Shown: positions 9,318-16,850 of the stretch, one piece after another
How positions within the stretch are numbered: position 1 is the stretch's first letter
How the letters are laid out: the number at the start of each line of letters is the position of its first letter
Assembly (NCBI GenBank): GCA_030668615.1
Contig: DAOUTQ010000018.1
Span: 1 to 32,948, forward strand
DNA length: 32,948 nt
From: Bacteroidales bacterium
Lineage (GTDB): Bacteria; Bacteroidota; Bacteroidia; Bacteroidales; UBA12077
Direction: 5' to 3'
Notes under the pieces: generated by a model
What the model was told of the DNA's origin: nothing
The model's input: the letters and a program-made list of their open reading frames with translations, nothing else
Databases searched by the model: none
Translations under genes and position numbers: made by a program

Positions 9318-9346
9318 TGCACCGACAACATGTCGGCGCGAGCTGG
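9318..9346 (-). repeat. REP-like palindromic element, copy B (inverted; stem CCGACA-ACA-TGTCGG)
   Basis: Hairpin at 9322-9336. Reverse complement gctcgcgccgacatgttgtcggtg aligns to copy A gctggcgcggacatactgtccgtg (19/24 identical). Confidence 0.6.
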
Positions 9347-9362
9347 GGTAGCTTATTTGTAA

Positions 9363-10070
9363 TTATTCGAAAACAATCTCAATACATGTATTCATGAGCA
9401 TCGGCTTTCCAACTTCAGCAACATAACCTACTGTATTACAATATTTAATTCGTACATTATCGTTAAGTGACTGGTCTGCTTTTGAATATAAGAGCTCCTC
9501 CGTTTCTTCTCCAATATCATAGTATACCCAAAACGAATGCAATTCTCCATCTTCAGATTGTATTTTAACATGAAGGTAATCTCCTATCTCAACACGAACT
9601 AATTTTCCTGTAATTGTTTTAATGTTCTTTTCATATAAATAATTATAAAGCCCGCCTTCTATTTGATTTGGCTTGCAGAGCTTAAAACTTTTGTGAAAAA
9701 GCTCAAACTCAATGGTCTGAGAGTTACTGTTATATGAAATAACTGCAAAGTATTCTATTTCCATACTTATCGACTCCTTATTGCTTTCCCATACAGAGAT
9801 ACTTTTCAATAATGAATCATAATCATCCAAATCAACTATATATTCTGAAACTCTAAATGATATTATACTGTCCTTGTAACTAATATTTAAAATTTGATTT
9901 TCTAAATCATAAGAATGGAAAATTCCGCAAATAGAATGAAATTGCTCTAAGCCATTGTTCTGTTTAGCAAAATCAATATTGTTTTGAGAACCTACATTTG
10001 ATCCCATTAATAAAAATATCATAATAAATACTAACCTAACCTTTATTAATATACGGCATTTTATATCCAT
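9363..10070 (-). CDS. Secreted hypothetical protein (candidate immunity protein for the M15 peptidase)
   Basis: Track start at 10151 lies deep inside the upstream gene; the ATG at 10070 gives MDIKCRILIKVRLVFIMIFLLMGSNVGSQ (signal-peptide-like). Overlaps the 3' end of the M15 gene by 35 nt. Confidence 0.65.
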   Translation of the reverse strand: MDIKCRILIKVRLVFIMIFLLMGSNVGSQNNIDFAKQNNGLEQFHSICGIFHSYDLENQILNISYKDSIISFRVSEYIVDLDDYDSLLKSISVWESNKESISMEIEYFAVISYNSNSQTIEFELFHKSFKLCKPNQIEGGLYNYLYEKNIKTITGKLVRVEIGDYLHVKIQSEDGELHSFWVYYDIGEETEELLYSKADQSLNDNVRIKYCNTVGYVAEVGKPMLMNTCIEIVFE

Positions 10071-12003
10071 GTTTTTTGGCTTCAGTTGGTCTATATTCCC
10101 AATGCCAATGTTCTGAGCTAACTGTTCTAATAAATCCATAATCTGGTGCATTTTTTTTCATCCAATTGTATAAATTACATGAGAAACTTTGAGTATTAAT
10201 ATCAATTGCTATGCCATTTTGATGCTGAGAATAACCAGGTCTTGCAGTATCAACTCCTCTTATGTGCCTAACATCATATAACGCTTTCTGTTCCGGATAT
10301 GTTCTAAAACCCGAGATTAAGTTAATACTTTTCCCATCTTTACTGGCTGCTTGAACAAGATTATCATATGGAGAAAGCAACTCGTTTGTCACACTTTCAA
10401 ATTCGCTTCCACTCCCCATAATCTTTATTAAATCACTTTGTCCGGTATATCTTCCTTTATTCCATGCAGCATGCTTCCCTTTAACATTAGCCCATTTACC
10501 TGTAAGATTTTCAGTTAATACAAAACCGTCAGAATCTGCTTTCTCAGTATAATTTTCATCTACCTTTTTAGTTTGAGCTATTTTTATATATTCATAGTTC
10601 TCGGCAAAACCTTTTGTTATAACAAAATCTCCAACATTCAACTTTTTCCCTGTTGAAGCATATTTCCTCTGCTTTACCCTTAAACGAGCATCTGGATCTT
10701 TAATTTCAAAAGCATCTGCCTCATCAGTCTTTTTATAATTCCCATTTGAGGTCCAACCATAATATGTTCCATCAAGACCTTCAACCTCAGAAAAATTACC
10801 ATCAGAACTTATAATTTTAATTTTTGTTTTATCAGGAATAAGAACATAATTGTCACCTTCTTTTAAATATTTGTTATAATCATAATTATTTTCTTCCTTA
10901 TAGATTACTGTTCCTTTTTTATTAATTGTACTATGATTTTCATCTTCGGAAATATAGGTAGCCTTCTCAAGTCCAAATGATTCATTGTAAATACTTTCAC
11001 CAAAAGCATTCGCATTGACCCAACCATAATTTTCATTAGTTTCTTTATTCGCAACTTGTAAATAGATTTGAGTATTGGATTTTTGTTTATAATCTGTAAT
11101 TATTAATTCAGAATCTTTAGGAATAGTTTTTCTGGAACCATTAACTTCCACAGCATTTTCCCTAACATTTGCATCTCCAACCGTTATCTTATATAATCCA
11201 TTCTCGTCTTCCGTAAGTGAAACATTTGCACGTGTTGTCCATGCTTCTTTGTTATTCCATTCAGTATTCGAATCATCAACTATTTTAACTCTGGCTACTT
11301 CTTTTTTAAGGTATTTTTTTCCAGATTTCTCATAACTAAAATCAGTCCCGAGAATTGATACTTTTAATCCTTTTGGAATAACTAATTTAGAATTAACCTT
11401 AAATTTCTTCTCTTTTGCTTTAATACTGTTTATCGAAATTTTTCCATCCTTTTCAGTCAGGTCTGATAAAGGTGCATCTTTTGTAGTCTTAAATGCCTTT
11501 GATTTATAACTTTCGTGTTTGTTTTCGGGATCATCAGTAGTAGTCTCTTTTTCTATTTGCCTCTGAATTCCACTTCCAGTCCCAGTTACATTTGCCAATT
11601 TGCCCTGTGCAGCTTTTGTACCCATTACATCAGCTTCATTTTCCAGTGCGGGATCGCTGTTAATTGGTATTACTTTCTGTTGTATTGTTGGAGTTCCCGT
11701 ACTAGCCATCCTGGCTGCATCCCTTTCAGCAGGCCAAACCACTTCGTTACTTTTCAATTGAAGCCCCTCCTGCGCTATTGCTCCGGCGGGTATATCTTCT
11801 TCCTCTTCTTTTGCAAACTTTTGAACGGGTTGTTCACCTTGCCTGCCGGCAGGCAGGTTATTAAATACGCCCCAACCTCCGTCAAACTGCTGGCTGTTTA
11901 ACCATTTTAATTGAGCTACAGGATCAATCTTTTTTTGCTGAGTTTCCGACTGCTGGCTCTCAGCATTTACTTGCTGATCATGAGTTTTTAGGTCTTGAGA
12001 CAT
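10036..12003 (-). CDS. Putative eCIS-associated cargo: N-terminal segment resembling a DUF4157 tail, SH3b-like repeats, C-terminal M15 (VanY-like) peptidase
   Basis: N-terminus IQQKVIPINSDPALENEADVMGTKAAQG (resembles the DUF4157 C-terminal pattern 'DPxLExEADxMGxKA'). Middle has SH3-like segments (VGDANVRENAVEVNGSRKTIPKDSELII...YLQVAN...YGWVNANAF). C-terminal M15 motifs SQHQNGIAID (10201-10230) and SEHWHWEYR (about 10090-10116). Confidence 0.82.
   Translation of the reverse strand: MSQDLKTHDQQVNAESQQSETQQKKIDPVAQLKWLNSQQFDGGWGVFNNLPAGRQGEQPVQKFAKEEEEDIPAGAIAQEGLQLKSNEVVWPAERDAARMASTGTPTIQQKVIPINSDPALENEADVMGTKAAQGKLANVTGTGSGIQRQIEKETTTDDPENKHESYKSKAFKTTKDAPLSDLTEKDGKISINSIKAKEKKFKVNSKLVIPKGLKVSILGTDFSYEKSGKKYLKKEVARVKIVDDSNTEWNNKEAWTTRANVSLTEDENGLYKITVGDANVRENAVEVNGSRKTIPKDSELIITDYKQKSNTQIYLQVANKETNENYGWVNANAFGESIYNESFGLEKATYISEDENHSTINKKGTVIYKEENNYDYNKYLKEGDNYVLIPDKTKIKIISSDGNFSEVEGLDGTYYGWTSNGNYKKTDEADAFEIKDPDARLRVKQRKYASTGKKLNVGDFVITKGFAENYEYIKIAQTKKVDENYTEKADSDGFVLTENLTGKWANVKGKHAAWNKGRYTGQSDLIKIMGSGSEFESVTNELLSPYDNLVQAASKDGKSINLISGFRTYPEQKALYDVRHIRGVDTARPGYSQHQNGIAIDINTQSFSCNLYNWMKKNAPDYGFIRTVSSEHWHWEYRPTEAKKHGYKMPYINKG
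11840..11855. repeat. In-frame GC-rich perfect palindrome TGCCTGCCGGCAGGCA, encoding LPAGRQ
   Basis: Perfect 16-bp palindrome inside the M15-protein CDS, translated as NLPAGRQGE; the sequence type recurs in many Bacteroidetes genomes. Confidence 0.65.
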
Positions 12004-12024
12004 TCTCTGTTCTTACTTATATTC

Positions 12025-12071
12025 AAACAGAATAATAGATTTACAAGCTTTGTTAATCAATTATTCTGTTT
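12025..12071. repeat. Perfect 12-bp inverted repeat (aaacagaataat / attattctgttt), 23-nt loop
   Basis: 12025-12036 and 12060-12071 are exact reverse complements, lying between the beta-barrel gene stop and the M15 gene start. Confidence 0.6.
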
Positions 12072-13155
12072 ACTTTTTTGCTTTCACTTTATGCTTTGCT
12101 ATATATAAAGGTAATTTATATCCAATTAAGAACTGTGTATTCTGAACTTTAAATACATTGTCGGTTATTAGAAATGAATACATCACTTCTGGATTATCGG
12201 CTCTGTTTGCAGGATCGACAATACTATTCATATATCTTGAATATCGTATATCAAAAGTTAAATAGCCATTACCAATAATATTTTTCCATCTAAAACCAAC
12301 TCCTGCGCAAAAGGAATAATTAAACCTGTTGCGTGAATCAGTTAAGTTTAAATCTAAATTTTCCGGTTCTCTATATTCTGTTCCCTCATTATCTCTTCTT
12401 GTATAATTTGCCTTTGATGAAATCAGAAAGTTTAATGATGAACCAATATTTACATAAGGGACAAAATCATTTGATAAAATATTCCATTGCAGCAATATGG
12501 GAATATCAACACCGGAAATAGTTTCGTCAAAAGAAACATTGGCATAATCTAATACTACATTTTTGAAATTATAAGAATATGTGTTGTAAAAGAATTCGTA
12601 AACCACAGACAGTTCATTTAAAATTGGTGTTTCAAAGCTTAATCCTATGCTATAAGCATAGTCAGGCGTATAAATTCCTTCGCTTACAACACTATTTATA
12701 TCATTATAATTTTCAATATTATAAATATCAGTGAATCCACCACCAAATTTAATCCCGGTAATAAAAACAGGAACGGTACGAAATTCTTGATACAAGTTAA
12801 CAAATTCTGAAGGATCAGAGTCTTTAATTTTATACTCTGGCTTAGCCTTTAAAAGTTCTAAAAACGCTTTTTCTGCTTCTTCATCTTCATTATAATACAA
12901 GTTACAAAGTGAAAGTAATCGATAAGCTCTTGCTTTCTCATCTTTTGTAAATCCATTCTCAAGGCACGTTTCTAACATTGCTGCAACTTTATCAATTTGC
13001 CCAGATTCGTATAACTTTTCAGCATTGGCAAGCTGTTCAGAACACGAATTTTGACTAAACCCTGAAAATGAGAATAATAAAAATATAGATATTAAAACTA
13101 TTTTGCTTGTAATTAATTTATTTCGAGAATTTGAAGATTTTGATAATAATGTCAT
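12070..13155 (-). CDS. TPR-containing outer-membrane beta-barrel protein (PorT-like)
   Basis: Signal peptide ...SIFLLFSFSGFSQ; TPR-like (EQLANAEKLYESGQIDKVAAMLETCLENGFTKDEKARAYRLLSLCNLYYNEDEEAEKAFLELLKAKPEY); alternating beta-barrel-like C-terminal half. Confidence 0.7.
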   Translation of the reverse strand: MTLLSKSSNSRNKLITSKIVLISIFLLFSFSGFSQNSCSEQLANAEKLYESGQIDKVAAMLETCLENGFTKDEKARAYRLLSLCNLYYNEDEEAEKAFLELLKAKPEYKIKDSDPSEFVNLYQEFRTVPVFITGIKFGGGFTDIYNIENYNDINSVVSEGIYTPDYAYSIGLSFETPILNELSVVYEFFYNTYSYNFKNVVLDYANVSFDETISGVDIPILLQWNILSNDFVPYVNIGSSLNFLISSKANYTRRDNEGTEYREPENLDLNLTDSRNRFNYSFCAGVGFRWKNIIGNGYLTFDIRYSRYMNSIVDPANRADNPEVMYSFLITDNVFKVQNTQFLIGYKLPLYIAKHKVKAKK

Positions 13156-13182
13156 AATTAGGTTATTCTAAAAATTTGTTAT

Positions 13183-16100
13183 TTAATTCATACTTGTACT
13201 TGGTAATGTATCACTTACCGTCTCAACAACATTGCTTACTCCCGGCTTGTTTTTTAAGCATGTACATTCATATTCCAGGTCTACAGCAACATAATCTTCC
13301 CATTCTTTTCCAGTAAAGTTTCTGTTTACCTTTACATCTTTACAAATCATTCTTGCCATCTTATCAATATCAAGCAACCAGGTTCTGATTAAATTGTCGC
13401 GACAACCGGCAAGCAAATATTTATCGTTATGACTAAACTCAACCGACCAAACCCAATCGTTATGATCGTTAAGAATTATAGGTTGTTTAGAAAGATCATC
13501 CAGAGTCCATATTCTAACGCTATGGTCAAAACTTGCAGTAGCCAGTTTTTTACCAGAATGACTAAATGAAATTTGGTTCACCATTGCAGTATGACCAGAT
13601 AATTTAATATTAACCTCTCCTGATTTCGGATTTATTAATTTAACAACTCCTTTCATATCGCCAACAGCAAGAATTTTTCCATCATCGCTAAATTTAACTG
13701 AAGTAATATCTGCCTTTGTATCTGATTCATAAAGTGATTTATATTCGTAATTTATTAGGTCAATCAAAAATACTTTTCCTTCAGCTTGTCCAACAACAAG
13801 ATATCTCCCTTGAGGATCCATATCAATTGAATTAATCTTTACACTTGATTGTGCAATTTCTATTAACTCAGTTGTGTTCCACTTCATTATTCTATTATCG
13901 GAACCCAAAAATATAATCTCTTTACCTTTGGGAGTAAAACATAAGTATTGCACTCCTCTTGTTGGAATTTTTATTTTTTCTGGTTTTCCATTTTCATTTA
14001 AATTGATCAATTTCAAATATGGATAGTTTCCTCCAACCACTAACAGCTTACTATCGTCACTTATTGTCATTGATTTATGAACTTTCCCTTCTTCAAAATC
14101 AATTAATTCATTGGTAAATTTCTCATCTTGATGAGTCCACTTGAATATTTGTCCATCACTACCTGCAGAATATAAAAATGATGAATTTTTTGCTGCAATT
14201 ATTGAGCGTACATTATCAAAATGTGCTTTTGCTGTATTAAAATCATCTCCTTTTAACATTTTAACGGCATAGTATAAAGCACTGAATATATCCGGATCTG
14301 TTTCTCCTCCGTCGTTATTGCTAAAAATATTGTATGCTTGACGTGCTGAAAGACATTTCAGTATTTGATCCGACTCCTGAAGAGATTTTACAGCCATAGA
14401 CTGAGCAATAGAAATCAATCTTAATTCCAGTGCCTTTTGCTGCGCTTCCGTAGCCTTATCCTTTTGCTCCATAGCAAATCGCCTCTCTTTTTTTGCTAAT
14501 TCAGTTTGCTGAATAGCCTCCTTTCTTTGCTCGTTAGCAGCCTGCTCACTTCGAAGAGCTTTTTGTTTTTGTTTTAAAGCATCTTCGGCACTTTTTTCTG
14601 CTTTTATGGCTTGTTCTTTTGCTACTTCTTTTTGCTCAGTAGCTACCTTTTGTAGTTTAATAGCCTCTTTTCGTTGTTGTTGAGCATAAAAGAAAAAAGC
14701 AAGTGCAACAATAGCTCCAAGTCCAAAAACTACAGCTATAGTTTTAAATACCGCTAATCTCAGCTTTTGTAACTTTTCTTTTAAACGTTGCTCCTGAATA
14801 AATTTCTTCTCGCTAAAAGCCAGATATTGCATTGTACGATCGTACGCTTTATGATGTCTTATACCCCATGCTTTTGAAGGATTGTTTTCCTGTTGCCAGT
14901 TCAATGCCATTTGCAAATCAGGAGATTTCATTAATCCACCTTTACCTGACTGATGCATTTCGGCTGCTTCGGCAATACGTAAATATTCCTTTATAGCTTC
15001 ATGTTCCTCTTCTAACCATTCAGTTAGAACCTCCCAAATCCGCATGAAACTTTCATGCGAAATATCAATGATTGTTTCTTCGGTTAAAATAACGTCGCTG
15101 GACGGAGTAAGTAAGGTGCGTCCTGGTTTTCTAAAATGTTCAACAATTACTATTATATCAGATTTGTCTGCATCTGCAATTTGTGCAATTTCTCTGATAC
15201 TTGTAGGTCGTCTAACACTTCTTCCTTCAGCACCTTTTTCTGTAATACATTTAAATAATCGTTCGCATATTTTCTTCTTATCAGCATCAAGCTCATTGAA
15301 AATTTCATTTGCATGCACCGACAAAGCTTTTTCCATTCCACCAATCGCCTCATAATTAGACAGGCTAATCATCTCGTTACCTACCTTTACCGACTGCCAG
15401 TAATCCCATGAGCGCATCAGACAATGCTGCATTAGGGGTAATTGATCGTGTCTATCTCCAATACTTTTTAGAATTGTTTCTATTAACTGCTCTTCAATTT
15501 TTGCTCCCATAACTTCTACAGGGCCTGCAATGGCAGCACGTTTTTCCTCTCTCGTCATTTGAGGAATTAAAAATTGACTATTGTTTATTGCTTTGGTAAG
15601 CTCAGGATAACGAGAACAGTCACCTAAGAAATCAGATCTGATAGTAATAATAAAACTTATAGGATCTTCAACTTTTTTTATTGAATTGATTATTATTTCT
15701 ATAAAAGTAGCTATTTCATCACTTTCAATTTCATTTCCTTCAGGAAAACGAAATATTTCTTCAAACTGATCTATATAAATTAAAAGCTTCTTCCCTGTGG
15801 CTGAATAATATTTTTGCGACAATTCAGACATTTTATCTAAAGTGTCAATCGCCTTTTCTTTGCTTGTAATTTCGCTATTTAATCCTGCAACTTGTATTTC
15901 TTCTTTCAATGCCAGAGACATTTGTTTTAAAGGTCCAGCCCCAGGTCGAAAATTAATTACATGCCATTTATCTTTTGTATCATTATTATCCTTCTCTAAT
16001 TTTGGTAAAATACCACAATTAACAAATGAAGATTTACCAATACCCGAGTTTCCGACAATACCAACAAATTTATTTTTTATTAATTTGTCAAGCACTTCAC

Positions 16101-16215
16101 TTACCTGACTTTCACGTCCAAAAAACAAATGATTTTCGTCTCTTCGAAAAGGACGTAAGCCAGGAAAAGGATTTTTCACTTCTGAAATCCTTTTGTCATT
16201 CTTAGCATTTTGCAT
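13183..16215 (-). CDS. nSTAND-type NTPase with a TM helix, coiled coil and C-terminal WD40 repeats
   Basis: NPFPGLRPFRRDENHLFFGRE; Walker A GIVGNSGIGKSSF; Walker B KKLLIYIDQFEEIF; TM FKTIAVVFGLGAIVALAFFFYA; long K/E/Q coiled coil; WD40 blades (SGHTAMVNQISFSHSGKKLATASFDHSVRIWTL, NDHNDWVWSVEFSHNDKYLLAGCRDNLIRTWLL). Confidence 0.9.
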   Translation of the reverse strand: MQNAKNDKRISEVKNPFPGLRPFRRDENHLFFGRESQVSEVLDKLIKNKFVGIVGNSGIGKSSFVNCGILPKLEKDNNDTKDKWHVINFRPGAGPLKQMSLALKEEIQVAGLNSEITSKEKAIDTLDKMSELSQKYYSATGKKLLIYIDQFEEIFRFPEGNEIESDEIATFIEIIINSIKKVEDPISFIITIRSDFLGDCSRYPELTKAINNSQFLIPQMTREEKRAAIAGPVEVMGAKIEEQLIETILKSIGDRHDQLPLMQHCLMRSWDYWQSVKVGNEMISLSNYEAIGGMEKALSVHANEIFNELDADKKKICERLFKCITEKGAEGRSVRRPTSIREIAQIADADKSDIIVIVEHFRKPGRTLLTPSSDVILTEETIIDISHESFMRIWEVLTEWLEEEHEAIKEYLRIAEAAEMHQSGKGGLMKSPDLQMALNWQQENNPSKAWGIRHHKAYDRTMQYLAFSEKKFIQEQRLKEKLQKLRLAVFKTIAVVFGLGAIVALAFFFYAQQQRKEAIKLQKVATEQKEVAKEQAIKAEKSAEDALKQKQKALRSEQAANEQRKEAIQQTELAKKERRFAMEQKDKATEAQQKALELRLISIAQSMAVKSLQESDQILKCLSARQAYNIFSNNDGGETDPDIFSALYYAVKMLKGDDFNTAKAHFDNVRSIIAAKNSSFLYSAGSDGQIFKWTHQDEKFTNELIDFEEGKVHKSMTISDDSKLLVVGGNYPYLKLINLNENGKPEKIKIPTRGVQYLCFTPKGKEIIFLGSDNRIMKWNTTELIEIAQSSVKINSIDMDPQGRYLVVGQAEGKVFLIDLINYEYKSLYESDTKADITSVKFSDDGKILAVGDMKGVVKLINPKSGEVNIKLSGHTAMVNQISFSHSGKKLATASFDHSVRIWTLDDLSKQPIILNDHNDWVWSVEFSHNDKYLLAGCRDNLIRTWLLDIDKMARMICKDVKVNRNFTGKEWEDYVAVDLEYECTCLKNKPGVSNVVETVSDTLPSTSMN

Positions 16216-16255
16216 TAATACCTACTTTTTATTGAGTGAAAAATTAAAAAAATAA

Positions 16256-16284
16256 CAAAGTTAAAAATCTATGTTAATTATCAA
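16256..16284 (-). promoter_or_regulatory. Putative Bacteroidetes-type promoter for the nSTAND cassette (TTG ... TAACTTTG)
   Basis: Reverse strand TAACTTTG (16256-16263) matches TAnnTTTG; TTG at 16282-16284, 18 nt upstream. Confidence 0.45.
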
Positions 16285-16499
16285 TTACTTTTCACAGTTA
16301 ATTAATATTATATTGTTTAAATAATTTAATTAAATGTTCAACCTGTCGAATATGCTTGATATCTAATTTATAATTCCGTATTAGAACTATTATTTTTTTC
16401 TACGCAAATTCCTATAAATTTAATAGTTGATGTTATTATGAATTTTGTAAACAAAAAAGCAATTACAAATTAAATTCTGCAATCGCTTTCTATAATTAG

Positions 16500-16573
16500 T
16501 GTAGCATAGCGGAATCGAACCGCTGACCTCTTGACTGCCAGTCAAACGCTCTAGCCAACTGAGCTAATGCCCC
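16500..16573 (-). tRNA. tRNA-Ala(GGC)
   Basis: Reverse strand GGGGCATTAGCTCAGTTGGCTAGAGCGTTTGACTGGCAGTCAAGAGGTCAGCGGTTCGATTCCGCTATGCTACA folds as a cloverleaf; loop CTGGCAG gives anticodon GGC; G3:U70 present; discriminator A. Confidence 0.93.
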
Positions 16574-16644
16574 AAAAAATAAATTCATGTGAAAATACAT
16601 TTTTTTATTTAAAACGAAAAGTTATTTTAGTGGGCTGAAATAGC

Positions 16645-16705
16645 TAACATTTTTTAAGACTCGTTAGTTATTAAAATCAAAATAATTTGAGTTAACATTT
16701 TTTAA
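16645..16705. repeat. Direct repeat AG(C/T)TAACATTTTTTAA(G/C)AC upstream of tonB-like gene
   Basis: 13-bp exact repeat taacattttttaa at 16645-16657 and 16693-16705; 17/19 identical when extended. Confidence 0.5.
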
Positions 16706-16850
16706 CACTTAAATTCTGATTTTAAGCAACATAATACAAATTAATCCGTAAAATTTAAACGAAAAGCAACTTTGATTTTATTTTTTACATCTAAATTTTG
16801 AAAAACACTATTATATTATTTATTTTTAGGCATTCAAAAAATAAACCAAC

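Noticed and set aside
10071-10151. N-terminal extension of the 262-aa ORF
   Set aside because: Lies in an alternate frame of the M15 catalytic domain; the ATG at 10070 gives a signal-peptide-like start.
11515-11901. + strand 128-aa ORF with LPAGRQ
   Set aside because: Antisense to the M15 gene; LPAGRQ appears only because the DNA palindrome reads the same on both strands.
12333-12521. + strand 62-aa ORF antisense to the beta-barrel gene
   Set aside because: Shadow ORF without recognisable features.
15044-16108. ORFs of 66-103 aa overlapping the nSTAND gene
   Set aside because: Alternate-frame or antisense to a strongly supported NTPase domain.
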